Source of the DNA: Allacma fusca
Taxonomy: Eukaryota; Arthropoda; Collembola; Symphypleona; Sminthuridae
Direction of reading: 5' to 3'
DNA: 64,000 nucleotides
Assembly (NCBI GenBank): GCA_947179485.1
Contig: OX359246.1
Coordinates: 6,944,001 to 7,008,000 of the forward strand
The notes under the pieces are model-generated. The model was not told the DNA's origin, searched no databases, and worked only from the letters and a program-made list of their open reading frames with translations. How positions within the stretch are numbered: the first letter of the stretch is position 1; the number at the start of each line of letters is the position of its first letter. The position numbers and the translations under genes were made by a program. Of this stretch, positions 11,601 through 24,306 are shown in pieces.

Positions 11601-13588
11601 TCTCCCATTGTAATCCCACATTGTCACTCTCCAGCAAGCCCAGGATGTAAAAGACAAAGCACATGGATGTATTGGGGAATAAAATGCTCCTCCATATTTT
11701 TTCCTGCCTTGTCATCTCACAAAATTTTGAGAAGTAGCCAAAGAAAGGAAATATAAATACGATCCAACTAAATCCCGCTATCGTTGCACCAGCATCCACT
11801 GAAAATAACAAGAAACCGTATCAATCCCCTCAAACCACTACCCACATTTCCCTACAAAATTCCAAAATATATCTCACCATTGGAAAATATAGTAGAGAAT
11901 AAAAAGGAAAAAGTGATGGCGGTCATTCCGTACAAAAATAGGCAGAGGAAAAGTAGCAAGGGATTCGAATAGGGATACACCGACAAGTTTTTTCCAAATT
12001 CGACCTGAAAATTCATTTGGATAAAAATCTTTTAAATCAGATTTGTTTTTTTTTCATTTAATTTCCCGCCAATCTAGTAAAGAAATTTGCTACCTTAAAT
12101 ACGAAGGTACTTAATAATGCCACAATAACAGCTAAAGTGAAAGATCGTATAAACCAGGACATCCAATGCTGCCAGTTGGCCAGACCCATAATTTTCATAA
12201 ATTCCTGCAAAATTTAAAAGAAGCTTGGACCTAATAATAATTGACCCTTTACAGTCAGATTTGAGCTTAAATCCTGTGGAATTTAATTGACTCGTATCAG
12301 GAAACAAAATTACCTTAATCCTCGTGACTTTCTCATGTATAATCAACCGGGTGAGGTTCATAATGGAGTAAATGTAAGCCACCCCGAACAAATACGGTGT
12401 CCAGACCAGGGAAACAACCAAATATTTATCATGTGCGTAAGGAGGGTACGGAAACCTTTGCATTCTGAAACTGGAATTTGTATACTCTTGAACCTGGGTT
12501 TCGTTGAGCAGCAGCCTTGTAATAGAGTTATCTAAGGCATGCTGGAGGTACAGGAATCCCTCTTCAAAGTATCCTTTTGAATCAACGAGGGAAAACGTTT
12601 TTTTTTGAAAACATTCAAAACTGAGTCCATACAAATTAACGGAACTCACCTGGAAAACCTCCGTACTGATTATCCTTTGATCGTGGCCCTGAAAACCTTA
12701 AAATTGGGTAAATATTTTCCGTGAACCATGCCGCTCTGCAGTTAGTCCTGTCTGTAAATTCACTATAATTTGTCCTCTGATAACTTGGGAATCTCAGGGC
12801 ATACTGAAATTCAAATTTTACAAAATCCCTTCATATTATTTAAAAAAATAAAAATAATTTTGTTCATTTAGGTAAGTATGTATAATAACCGTAATGGTAT
12901 TCTTTCATTTAGATTAATTGGGCTACAAATAATATCGGAAGAAAAACAACCAAATCTATTTTATATTGAAGGAATTTAACATAAATTTTAAGGCTCACTT
13001 TTATTTGTGAAGGAATTTTTTTTGGTCCAATTTTCTGGAATACAATACCCGCCAAAACCGGTCCTCGGGAGAATACATCCTCGTCTTTATCTCTACCTTT
13101 TAAATAGGCTTCAACCATTTGGTTCTCTCTTGCGAACCCCTTGACTAAAATAAAAAAGGATTAGGATGAAATACACAAGGAATTTCAAAGGAAGAGCTGC
13201 CAATAAAGGTTAAACGGACAAGCATGATAAAAAAATGTACAATTTAGTTAAAAAAATTCCGGATTTGAAAATTACTAGTATAATTGAAATCTTCGCCTTG
13301 AAAGAAATTCTTGAGGACCATTTCCATTATGGCATCAGTTTTTGGGTTTGATGGCGTATATAATAAAATATCTGCTTGTTCTTTCACTGTAACAGGAATG
13401 TCATTGACGGCAAATGACTCCCAGATCGCTGGCTCAGGGTGCGCTTGACTTTTGAGGATGATGCGAAAAATCCCAAAAACTACAATACAAGACAATGGGG
13501 CAAGGATCTCGGCTAATGTTGATAATTTTTCTCGGGAAAGAACCTTAAAATTCTTCCAGAGTAATAATTTTAGCTCCTTCATTTTCAC
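5684..13588 (-). CDS. ABCA-1: full-length ABCA-family lipid transporter, divergent member of the array
   Basis: ABC subfamily A full transporters use ATP to move phospholipids or sterols across membranes. 22 exons join in frame: 13588-13276, 13144-12999, 12803-12650, 12573-12314, 12204-12094, 12004-11878, 11798-11440, 11325-11076, 11000-10846, 10695-10540, 10459-10249, 10086-9840, 9488-9224, 9000-8905, 8819-8673, 8588-7748, 7666-7487, 7250-7151, 7038-6649, 6459-6126, 6014-5942 and 5856-5684. Total 5088 bases, 1695 residues, the usual ABCA3-like size. Layout: TM1, large extracellular loop, five membrane segments, NBD1 (Walker [15 protein letters not shown] signature, Walker B LLDEP, H-loop His), then TM7, a second loop, more membrane segments and NBD2 ([29 protein letters not shown]). 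The C-terminal VFxNFA motif reads VFFNFT. A nearer-consensus ATG at 13582 matches the paralogues' start. Intron 13 has a GC donor. An AATAAA follows the stop. It is clearly more divergent than ABCA-2 to -4 are from each other. Confidence 0.93.
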
Positions 13589-14440
13589 GGATTTAAATAT
13601 AATGCCAGAAAGGTTTTGATTGAAATTATATAACTATAGTGTAAGAGCTATGAACCCCTTTGGTATAGCTGGGTGCAGCCACGTCCAAAGTGAAATATCT
13701 AGAATGACTGATTTGTCATCACCTTCATTCATAGAAACATTAATGATGTTTTTATTTCCTTTCGCGATTGTGTTTCTGAGTCGGAACATCCGTGGAACGT
13801 GTTTTATAGGATAATAATAATTATTTCCGTTAAGGTATTTCCCTTTGGATGGTTTAAAGTTTTCTTATAGCACGAATCGACAGTTAGCACATTTAATTAT
13901 ATTCATATTTTGGCCCACATTGAGTTTGCCATCTCTTCTGTGGTACAGAGTATCACTGACTGTCGGATTCTCAACTGTAGCGAAGTACAAAATTCAACCT
14001 TCAGCAAAAATTTTATAAAATCGCTCTCACTGACCCACGCCAGCATTGGGTTGACATGGTTCAAGAGTCTGAAGCAAAGTTAGAATGTATTAAGGATGTG
14101 TCAATCATGTCCTGTTCCCGTGAACAAATTTTAAAAAAATATTTGACGCCGCATTAAAAATATGTCAGGGCGGACTTGTCCAATAAAAACAAATTTTGTT
14201 TCATTACCCCATGTTGCATGTCAAATATTGTACCCGCAGAATCCAAAAATGTGATGCAGATTATGGAACAGTGTCAAAAGCTCAAATGTGAAAATAATAT
14301 TTTTCGATTATTCTTACTCCTGTTTCAGAATTTTGATTCCTGTGCTAACTAAATATTGTTATTTTAGTAACTTAACCCCCGTATTTGGTAATAGGTAACC
14401 CCCATTGGTAATACGCGTATTTGGACTAGGGGGAGGGGGG
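13589..14440. other. 5' flank of ABCA-1 and start of the repeated segment around ABCA-2
   Basis: Contains the promoter side of ABCA-1 and, from about 13650, sequence that recurs at about 26870 and 49830 (near-identical phrases around GAACCCCTTTGG and CTAGAA). A second shared block starts near 14090 (GGATGTGTCAATCATG) and recurs near 28070 and 50290. These blocks mark the downstream flank of ABCA-2, -3 and -4 and define the duplicated segment. No coding exon recognised. Confidence 0.6.
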
Positions 14441-15355
14441 CAGGGTGCCCAGATTATTTTATTCTCAAATCAGGACTCTTAACTGAGTTTTAAAAATTCA
14501 CCCCTTCGAATCCCAAAGTTTACAATACAATTATAAACACAAAAAGATCATGCTTCTTTTTAACGTGTAGATCAGCCGACTATATTTTTTGTTAGAACAA
14601 CAAGACGACGTTTTCCCGTTTCTTCGCGATCTTCATAAAAATCTAACGTTCTAAAAACCTAAAGTTTTCACTCCAGGGGTCAAAATATCTTAAAATAAAT
14701 GGGAAACACATTGATTTTTAAATGCTTGAAAATGACAAATTCACTTAGCGTGGTCGAAATATGCTTTTTGAAATTTGTGGTAGCACCAATTGCACAACTT
14801 GCATCAAATCTACAGATATTGCACCAAAAGCGTGTCTCCTTTTAGTAGTCCTTACACTTAATAAAACTCATTCCTTTTCTCACTGCAAACGGTAAAAGCA
14901 ACTATTCTTTGGCAATACGAATATTTAATACCGTCAGTTTTTACCGATTTTACCAATCAAAAAAGAAAACTTCCAATTCAAAGTTTAATGTGGAGTTGCA
15001 AATCTTCATGCATTTCCTTCACTGCATCTAGTTGAATTTAACTGTTATTGGTACTTGCAATTGAACGCTGCAGAACTTTTCCGTACAACTGCAGTTTTGA
15101 ACAGCACGAAATAAAAACGTTCAAAATTAAACAATTGTACATGCAGAGCAGCATTTAGATTCATATGTATTGTTTATATTAGTAATTATGAATCATAAAT
15201 TATAATTTATGATGCCATATCGCTTTGCCCCAAAATGCAACAAAGTGATATTTTTGTAAGCTATACTGCGAAATCAGGACTAAATTCAGGTTCATCAGGT
15301 GACCCAGGGTCAAATCAGGACAGTCCTGATCAAATCAGGACTTGTGGGTACCCTG
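14441..15355. mobile_element. Non-autonomous hAT-like element (915 bp) in the ABCA-2 3' flank
   Basis: Starts with CAGGGTGCCCA and ends with TGGGTACCCTG, an 11-base terminal inverted repeat with one mismatch and the CAGGG start typical of hAT ends. It is flanked by G-rich copies of GGGGGAGGGGG, consistent with an 8-base target duplication. Subterminal AAATCAGGAC motifs repeat near both ends. The matching sites near ABCA-3 (about 30435) and ABCA-4 (about 50875) lack it, so they read as empty sites. It has no coding capacity for a transposase. Confidence 0.8.
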
Positions 15356-15772
15356 GGGGGAGGGGGCTAGTGGGGAAAAGTAAACCGGAGTGAGGGGCAA
15401 GTTTAGGAAAAACTCTACATCAGAAGCGACAGTCAGGAGGATGAAGATGAGGGGACAAAATAATTAGAGAATACAAAATTCAAAACCCTAAGCTTCAATA
15501 TGTTTTATGAAAATTGGATGGCGTTTTATTCCATTGGTCGAAATCCAAAATTAAAACAACGGGATCCCGGAATATAAAGCAATGTTATAAGAAATTATCA
15601 AACTACTAACAATAAGCACATTATCGCTACAATTGTCTCAAGTGCCATGTACACTCCCAGATGCCACGAAACCCCTGGTGTGAAACAGTTGTGAAACGAG
15701 TTTTTACTGAATTATATAATAAAATTAGGTTCGAATTCAATAAAAAACTATCATAAAATTGTTTAGCGACGC
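15356..15772. other. 3' flank of ABCA-2, shared with ABCA-3 and ABCA-4
   Basis: About 0.4 kb between the hAT-like element and the ABCA-2 stop. It matches 30436-30860 and 50880-51296 with many substitutions and should carry the ABCA-2 3' untranslated region. No gene seen. Confidence 0.6.
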
Positions 15773-18700
15773 TCACTCCGTAGCAAAATTAAAGAAAACT
15801 TGTTCTAAATCCACCTGTCCCACGGAATAAGCCTCGAGATGGAACAACAGTTTTGCTTCTTCCATCACCGTAAAAATAAGTGACCATGGAACGGAGGAAG
15901 GCAATGTGTACTGGACAAATCCTGGATGGGCATCCCTAAGCATGCAACCTGTGTGCACACAAACAACAGGAAAAAATTCCATTCTATTCTTATAGATACT
16001 GTTTTGGAGACTATAATTGAGGGACAGCAATTAATTGAAATTATTTAAGGAAGCGAGACTAAAATAAATTGAAACAAATCTCAATATATCCCACCTGGGA
16101 ATTTACTCTCCAGAAATATACTGAACTCATCCAGCCTCGCTGGCCAGTCGTTATTATCTTGATAGACCTGGACATGGGAAATTAACAAGAAATTAATTAA
16201 ACTTGAATAATTATTAAAACAATAGGTCAAATTTGATCTAATCAATATCCATGTAAGTACTGTGGTAGTGTCAGAGAAATTTGTCCTTCCATAGGGAATT
16301 TGAGCCACCAGTTTGTATCCTGGACTCAGTTTAGACTTCAAGTGTTGCGGTGAGCCCAAACATTTGAACCGCCCTTTGACCATTATAGCCAAGTTGGAGC
16401 AGAGCGCTTCACATTCCTCCATATTATGAGATGTGATCACGACGGAAGTCCCAGTGTCCCTCACCAAACTTATAGCATTCCAAACATGACGTCTCGCAAC
16501 GGGATCCATGCCTGCCGTCGGCTCATCCAAAAATATAACAGCGGGGTCACCCAGCATGGCTAGAGCAGTTGATAATTTCCGCTTGTTCCCGCCACTACAA
16601 CAAATCAATCCCAAAAATTTAAGCCATATTTCAGATGAATATCCTATAGGACCCATGTAGACACACAAAACGTAACAAACCTGTACGTTCCGAACTGCTT
16701 GTCCAGAAATTTACTGAAGAGTAGATTATTCGACACTTTCGTTATCAAAGCTTTGATATTTTTTTCTGGGATCCCTTTAATTCTTCCGAACATTGTGAGC
16801 GTCTCCCTTCCTGTCAACTCCTCGATGCAAGCGTCGAATTGAGGGCAGTAGCCCAAATAAGAATGGGCCTTTCTTCGATGATTTTTTATTGAAAAGGAAT
16901 TTATGTAAGCATCCCCAGAGGTAATGGAACAATCCCCAGTGAGCATTTTAAATGTTGTCGTTTTTCCAGCTCCATTTATTCCCAGGAGCCCAAAAATCTC
17001 TCCCTTTTTCACTCCCAAGTTTAGATTATCCACTGCAGTGAATTTTCCTTTGTACATTTTCGTCAGACCTCTGTAAGGACCGATGCACAGATAATTTTAT
17101 TGCAATAATTATTATTACCACAACAAAAAAAACGTATGTGTTAAGTGTCACTACTTTATGATCAGTGCATCGGTCAAGGCCAAGGTGGTAATTGTGGCAT
17201 GAGTGATCCGTCGATTCTCATTTGCGACGTCCACATCAGAGAGTTCCATGGTTTCTGAAACCATGGAGGAAAACATGTACATTTCTCAGGGATAGAGTTT
17301 CCATTACAAATATTTCTAAATAATGACATTATTATATTTCAGTAATTACCATAAATTTGTTTGAAAACGGACCGGCGGCTTGACTTGTACTTCTCAATTT
17401 TTATGCGCATTTTCCGAATGACTCCACTCTCCGACATAGCCAGCAAAAATATGCATATCAAACCGAAGATAAACAGAGACGTCAATTGTTTCCCTATACC
17501 CAATTCGTGCCAGGAAAAGTAACTATCCTGAACTGTCAAATTCAAAGCCGATTAAATATTTGGATAATATTGTGGAAAATAGTCATTCAATTTTGAATTT
17601 TAGTAATTAATTTCTTACAGAGTGTACAGCATTTGGACTCCGGCTTAAGTCCACACAATAGTGGCAAATCAAAGTGAACACAAGCCTTCTCAAGTTGATA
17701 GTGACTGCCGAGTTGACTAATCCCAGAGGACAGGGCATAGCTGGGAAGAATCATTGATAAATCGTGGGCTGTCTTGGCTGCATCGGAGAAATCAAATTCC
17801 GGATTGTACAACAAGGCAATCGTGTTCATGCATACAATTGCTAGCGTTAAATTCGAGGATAGAATTTTGGCATAGCCGCCAGACGCACTCTTGAGGAATT
17901 TTGAGAAGAACAAAACAAAAGGTAAAAATGCCCAGCCAAACATTCCATAGAGCAATAAATACCGAATTTGCATCGCAAATGGCTTATACTCATTCATATC
18001 CATGTAAATTGTAGCGTACAAGGATAGAACGGCGGGGATCATAAATACTCCGAAACTAACGAGGAATTCCGCAAGCCAATATAAGGGGAGGCGGACCCCG
18101 GCAATTTGCTGCAAATGCTTCGACTTGGACTGTTGCTCTAGAACCGGGAGGATAACGAAGGCTGCTGCTATAAAGGCCCCTGTTAAGCAATTGGAGATCC
18201 CCACCATAAAAGATGTCCCCCAGGTCTCCTCAGTGAAAGCCTCATCCTTGGCGTGTAAATTGAATGGATGATTGTAAACCGTGATTTTATTTTTTCCCCC
18301 GAAATAATTCAAAAGGGCATTGGAGAGGACATTGAGCCCAAGGGCGGGGGTGTGATGCGGCTGATTGTTAAACAGAACCGTCAAATTTTTCCCGTCCCCT
18401 TCAACCGATTGGTCAGATTGGTCGATTGCCAGAATATACTTGGAGTTCACATTTGAAATTGATTTCTCCGTCTGAAAAACATAAGCAATTTTAAAATAGC
18501 CTTTTAAGGGAATTTTTTGCAAAAAAAATTTAAGTTTGCTTTTTACCTCGTCAAGTAAAAAGGATACCATTGACGTATCCGGAATTTCTTCAATGCGTCT
18601 TGACTTATTCATAAAGCTTTCAAATGATGAACATAAATTTGACTCCGGGACGCAGTTAAAGAGAACTGTTGTTAAATCCACACGTTCGTATGCCTAAGAT

Positions 18701-21700
18701 CAAATTTGATGCTCTATATTACCCTCATTTGACCTCGATCTCCAGAATACATTTTTACAAAAGACATTGAATTTGCAGCTTCGATACACTTCAAAAATTA
18801 AAAAATCAGAGTACCTTGAATGATATTTCAAGGGAAGTTGGATTTTTGAAGGTTGGGAACGATTGCAATATGGTTAGAATCAGCAAGGTCATCACGGGAG
18901 GGACAATCACCTGTTAACAAGATTTTGTAAAAGTGTCAATAATTTTGGTGTCCACATTTGTAGAAAATTACTCCGCACTTTAAGAGCTCCGAATTGAAAT
19001 ATTCCTCCTGTTCCTTTGAAAACATTTACTACATTTTACACTTCAATTTCCTATTTATAAAAAAAATATCGACCTGTAAAGTCGCCACACTCCATTTCCG
19101 CGCATTGACCAGGAATTTTTTGATCAGCATGGCTTTGAGTTGTTGCCAAAGTAAGGCATTCCCTTCATTCCGCTCTCTCTCCGTGCGGTACAAATGGGAT
19201 AGGGAGTCAACGCGTGTGAACAGATTTTCGACAGAATAATTAGGGCTTGGGATCCGCTCTTCAATGGGCGGTTCAGACTTTGGAATTTGATACTGACTGT
19301 GAATTTTGTCGTTTGGTTTCTTTGCCGCTTCTCCAACTCTATACTTGTTCAATTTAAGAATGTTTCAAAAATTGTCGTTCAACGAGAATAGTAATACGCC
19401 CTAAAATAGGGACATCGTTTTAATAAAATCATACCTAACAAAAATTTCCTCCATGGTTGTGCTACCAACTCCATAAGTACCTATCCCAAACTCATCCTTG
19501 CGTGCTTCCAGTTCTTCGAAAATTCCAGGGAACAAGCTGATTTTTTCCGTTGGGAGTGTGCAACTGATTTCTGCACCCACGTCTTTGAATTCAACTGAGG
19601 GAATTGAGCGTAAGATTATGTTCTTGATTCCGTCGACGTCCGCGGTTTCCTTTTTAACCACCATTAAATTATAAGCCCCACCTTGGTACAGAAAAAATAT
19701 TGAAGCACATTTTGTAAACATTAAAAATTTAGGGTTCATTCGATTATTGAAATATTTTCTTACCGTATTTCGCTTTTAAGAATAAGGAGCTTCCGCAGCA
19801 CTGAAGTTTACCTTCGGCCATTATGGCAACCCTATCCCCAAGTAAATCCGCTTCTTCCATGTAATGCGTGGAAAGAATTACAGTTTTTCCAGCTTTCTCA
19901 TTTTGAATCAAATCCCACGTGGAATGTCTAGCACCCGGGTCCATGCCAGCAGTTGGTTCATCAAGCAATACAACCTGGAAATTACAGGAAATTTCTCTCG
20001 ATGAATTCAAAGGCTTGCCTGAAGTTCTACCAGTAAGCTGCAGTTTAAGAATTTATAGATCTTTACGGAAGATCAATTGGTTACCTTTGACCCTGCGGAA
20101 AAAGCAATACCAACGCAAAGCTTCCGTTTCATACCCCCACTCAAGTTTTTGGACTGAGTGTAACGTTTTTCTTCCAGGCCCAAAACATACAAGCAGCGTT
20201 CAATTTCCTCCAGCGTCTCGCATTTTTTCAGGCCTTTTAACTTCTCTCAGAAAAAAAAATCCTAAGCCCATACGAGCGAATGAAACATGATAAGAATGAT
20301 ATAATACAAGTGTTGAATTGTTGAAGCCATACCTGGCAATAAAATTTGAGATGTTCCTCGACTGTCAGATTATCAAACAGGACGTTATATTGAGGGCAAA
20401 GACCCAAACTGGCCCTGACGCTTGGCATGTCCTTACAGATATCAAAAGTGTTGACCAGAGCTGTACCATTTGAGGGTCGTATCAATCCTGTAAATACATA
20501 CATTGATAGTTGAATGGGAAAGTTAAAAATTTCCTTCAAAATTTGAGTAGAAAAACTACCTGTTAAAATTGACATGGTCGTAGTTTTTCCAGCCCCATTA
20601 TGCCCCAATAAGGCTGTCACTTGATTCTGGTACATTTTAAAGTTCAAATCGTGAACCGCAATTTTGGAGCCAAAAACTTTACTCAAATTCTGAAACTCAA
20701 CTCCTGCGATCCAGTCCTCGGGCTCGGCTTCAAAGTTGTCCTTGTTGAATTGATTGGGGTTGATGGATTTTATTTTCGACTCCCGAGTTTTCCCAGTCCA
20801 GAACCAGATCTTAAAACATTTGAGAATTCACAATGTAAATATGTTGACCAAATTAGACTTTAGAGAACATCCAAGATTAATTTTTGTAAGTATTTGACCC
20901 ACCGTAAATGGATAGTACCAAGGTAGTTTGACACCATAAGGGCCTGGGCAAGCCAGCTCCAGATAAAGGGCCGCTATTAAATACATGCAAGAATTACACG
21001 TCATAATAACACAGCAGTCCCCGATGGAGAAATCATCGCTGGGATTCGCCCCTTTCCACAAGTTATCCCATTGCAATCCGACTTTGTCACTCTCCAAAAG
21101 CCCCAATATAAAAAAGAGGAAGCTCATGGAGACATTCGGGGACAAAATACTCCTCCAATATTTATCAATCCTTGTCAACTGGAAAAACTTGGGATAGTAC
21201 GCAAAAAATGGGAAATAAAATAAAATCCACATAAATCCAGCAATTGTAGCTCCAGCGTCCTCTATAATTAAAAAAACGTATTTAAAATTAAACAAATAAT
21301 CTGAGGCACATATTCAAAACATTCCGGAATTTCCATGTCAAAGTCCAATTACATCTCATGAAACTAACCACTAGTAAATAGCGTAGAGCATAAAAATGCG
21401 AAAGTGATCAAGTGCAATCCATACAGAAGAAGGATGGCAAAAACCAGTGTCGAGTTAGATTTGGGGAGAACGGAAATGCCGTCTTTAAATTCCGCCTAAA
21501 ATGCATTTAGCTCATTAATTTACACTTTATCCAAAATAATTGTGAGATTTTGACACTCAAATAAAACCAACCTTTAATAGGATGGTGTTCATAATAGAAA
21601 CAACGAGTAGAACAGCAAACGATCTCGCAAACCATGTCGTCCAATGTTGCCAATTGGCAAGGCCCATGATTTTCATAAATTCCTACAAGAAAAATCTGTT

Positions 21701-22945
21701 CTTCAAATGCACGCTTATTTAAAACAAAATCGATTTAAATGTCTACATTAAAATTCTAGGAAATATTATGAGTAACCTTAAGTCGTGTCACTTTTTCGTG
21801 GATAATTTGCCGTGTCAAGTTCATGACGGAGTAGACGTACGCAATCCCAAATAAATAGGGGACCCAAAATTGACTTATAAACAAGTACTTGTCATGGCTA
21901 CTGGGAGGATAAGGGAATCTCCTCATTTTTAAACTATAGTTACTGTATTCCTCAAATTGGGTTTTGTTCAGTAGCATCATCGTTAGGGCATTGTCCACGG
22001 CTTGCTGTAGATACAAAAATCCTTCCTCGTAATACCCTAAGGAAATATTATCTTTAGAAAAAACTTGTGTCTTGAATAATAATTCAACTGAACAAATTCT
22101 AAGATTATTATAGTCATAGTTTCTTCCGGGAATTTCATAAAATAAAAGATAATGTTGGCTAAATATTCAAGAGAACCTGGAAAACCCCCAAATGAACTAT
22201 CCCTTGACCTGGGTCCTCCAAAGCTTAAAACTGGGTAGGGGCTTTCCGTTAACCAAGATGGTCGAAAATTGCTTCGGTCCGTAAATCCATTGTACTTTGT
22301 CCGTTGATAACTTGGAAACCGGAGAGTGTACTGCGGATAATTCAATAATAATTATTCCCAGCAAACATTCACGTCAAAATCTTCTTCAATGCTGGCATCA
22401 AACTTTACTTTAATATTTGATGGGAGCTTCTTGGACCCGATATTGTCGAAAACGATTCCCGCCAACAGAGGGCCCCTTGAAAGACTATCCGGGTCTTCAT
22501 CCCTGCTCTTGACATAGGCTCTAACCAAAGCGTCTTCCCGGTCAAAAGCTTTCACTGAAATAGTAATTTACTACGGTAAAAACCTCCATGAACGTTAGTA
22601 TGTATTATCATGTCAAACTTGTAATCACAAAAATTTACCGGTATAGTTTAAACCCCGACTTGTAAAAAACTTCTCCAGCACGATGTTCATGAGGGAATCT
22701 GTGACCCGATTTGTGGGCGAGTAGTAAATGACACTTGCATCCTCCCGGACCGACTTTGGAATGCCACTGATGTCAAAGGGCTCGTAAATCACAGGATTTT
22801 GAATATCTTCCCTCTTTATGACTACACGAAAAATAGCAAAGACAATCACACAAGTCGTGGGGAACATGATCTCCACTAAAGTTGCAATTTTTTCCCTGGA
22901 CATGATTTTGAAGTTCTTCCATAATAGCAATTTGAGCTCCTTCAT
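15773..22945 (-). CDS. ABCA-2: full-length ABCA-family lipid transporter
   Basis: 22 exons join in frame: 22945-22639, 22554-22409, 22330-22177, 22036-21777, 21682-21572, 21495-21369, 21261-20903, 20809-20560, 20487-20333, 20240-20085, 19974-19764, 19681-19435, 19338-19074, 18910-18815, 18693-18547, 18471-17619, 17532-17350, 17254-17155, 17070-16681, 16594-16261, 16167-16095 and 15948-15773. Total 1699 residues. NBD1: Walker A about residues 557-565 (Lys563), signature LSGGM 656-660, Walker B with Asp680/Glu681, H-loop His712. NBD2: Lys1412, SGGN 1506-1509, Asp1529/Glu1530, His1562. All ATPase residues are present, so both sites look active. The C-terminus carries VFFNFATE, matching the ABCA VFxNFA motif. 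Loops in exons 2-4 and 15-16 are cysteine-containing extracellular domains between TM1/TM2 and TM7/TM8. Substrate cannot be read from sequence; ABCA3-like proteins move phospholipids. The final exons are identical at DNA level to ABCA-3 for nearly 600 bases. A TGACTCA lies about 75 bases upstream of the ATG. Confidence 0.94.
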
Positions 22946-23710
22946 GTTGTCTAGGGACAGTAGGACTCAATGCTAAACTCGTGCTTTATTGGGTTCAACA
23001 GGCAGTAAAAGTGCACTGTGACTCAATCAAGAAGAACTTTTGTTTAAGGAAAGTGGACCTTGTATTGTCAATTTGATGGTATTTGTTGAATTAGACCAAA
23101 TCGCTTATGACCTATTGTTAGCAAATACAAGGGAGTGGGTTTATTTCCATTCAGAACAATTTAAACTGAGAATTCCATTGACTCATTTAATTGTTGAGCT
23201 TGCAAAGTCAGTGGTAGTAATAAGCCCAATGGGTGTCATAAAAAAAGGACTCCAATAAATTGTAACGACTGCATACAATCTGCATGCAAATCTGGAAAAG
23301 GCCTTTTTACTTAATGACACTTGCTCAGTATCATTGTCCACGAACCAATATTAGGACAGGGTAAAGGGAATAAACATGTTCTATAGACTTTGTATGTGTA
23401 GTGTCGCTCATTTATTAATACTGGAGTAACAATTATTTAAAAAAAAAATTATGTACACACATACCTTCAAAATGATCTAATATTGACTGTGAGTGAGCTA
23501 TGAAACCAATGTGTAGCAATGTCACACTCATACGGAATTTAAATCTAACTCATTCCGAGGAATGTCAGGAAAGGTTAAAATTGTTAAATTGAAATCTAAA
23601 TTTTTATCTTGATTTTATTACCTCATTTAAATGCTCCACACACTTTAGATCTGTTAATACTATTTCTCGAGGAAACTTCACTTTGCTTCAAGAATTTATT
23701 CCGGGTCAGG
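22946..23710. other. 5' flank of ABCA-2, shared with ABCA-3 and ABCA-4
   Basis: Upstream region repeated at 39364 onward and 58554 onward. It should hold the ABCA-2 promoter. A TGACTCA (AP-1-type) site is at 23019-23025. A 72-codon plus-strand frame beginning at 23040 has a counterpart after ABCA-3, but differs mainly by amino-acid changes and is broken after ABCA-4, so it is not called as a gene. Confidence 0.6.
23019..23025. promoter_or_regulatory. TGACTCA (AP-1-like) motif upstream of ABCA-2
   Basis: A perfect palindromic-class TGACTCA 74 bases before the ABCA-2 ATG. The same string lies at the matching place before ABCA-3 (39435-39441) and reads TGACACA before ABCA-4. Short motifs occur by chance, so this is suggestive only. 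Confidence 0.25.
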
Positions 23711-24125
23711 CTAGAACCGAGAACAGAGGACAGTTGATAACAGAGAGGATAGAAGTGAGGACAACCGGGAACAGAGACAGAGGACAGATCACTGAAGACA
23801 AAATCACTGAGGACAAGATCAGTGGTGACAAGATGAGTGGGGCAAGAACTGGGGATAAGAAATAAGATTAAATTTGTAGGGTCATAGTTGAAAAAATATT
23901 AAATCGTTGTACCTACAAACTTGAAATTCTCTAACTAAATTCTTAACTCCCACGTGTAATCACAATTGCTGCGAGTATTGAGTTTTTAGATACAACAATT
24001 AATTATTTTTTTAGTTTGGACCCTACAAATCAAATCCTATTTCTTGTCCCCAGCTCTTAGTTCTTGTCCTCAGATCAGTCATATGCCCCAGTTCATGTCC
24101 CCAGTTCTCAGATCTTGTCCTCTCT
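23711..24125. mobile_element. Foldback (long inverted-arm) element made of GA-rich short repeats
   Basis: The left arm (about 23711-23880) is built from variants of GAGGACAAGATC and GAACTGGGGA. The right arm (about 24010-24125) carries the same motifs on the opposite strand. A roughly 130-base centre separates them. The ABCA-4 segment has an uninterrupted GCGGGTCTTGCAG (near 60794) where this sits, so it is an insertion with GGTC on both sides. No coding capacity; the frame inside the left arm is a repeat artefact. Confidence 0.7.
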
Positions 24126-24306
24126 GGTCTTGCAGAAGTTTCTCCAGCAAATTTATTTCCTTTAATATTAAAAGCTCAAGCCAAATAAAATTCATCAAAC
24201 TTTACTAATTCCTCCCTACAGCTATTTTATATTCAAAAAAACGCAGAAATGGACCGCGAGAAGGGATTCAATCGGAATCACTTCAACTCTTTTATTATTG
24301 TTTTAG

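Noticed and set aside
23040-23258. Plus-strand 72-codon frame upstream of ABCA-2 with a similar 74-codon frame upstream of ABCA-3 (39456-39680)
   Set aside because: The two differ mostly by amino-acid-changing substitutions and the matching stretch upstream of ABCA-4 has stops, so there is no sign of selection on the protein. Homology is explained by segmental duplication.
23683-23865. 60-codon charged frame in the foldback element
   Set aside because: Encodes only the translation of GAGGACAAGATC-type repeats and is absent from the empty site.
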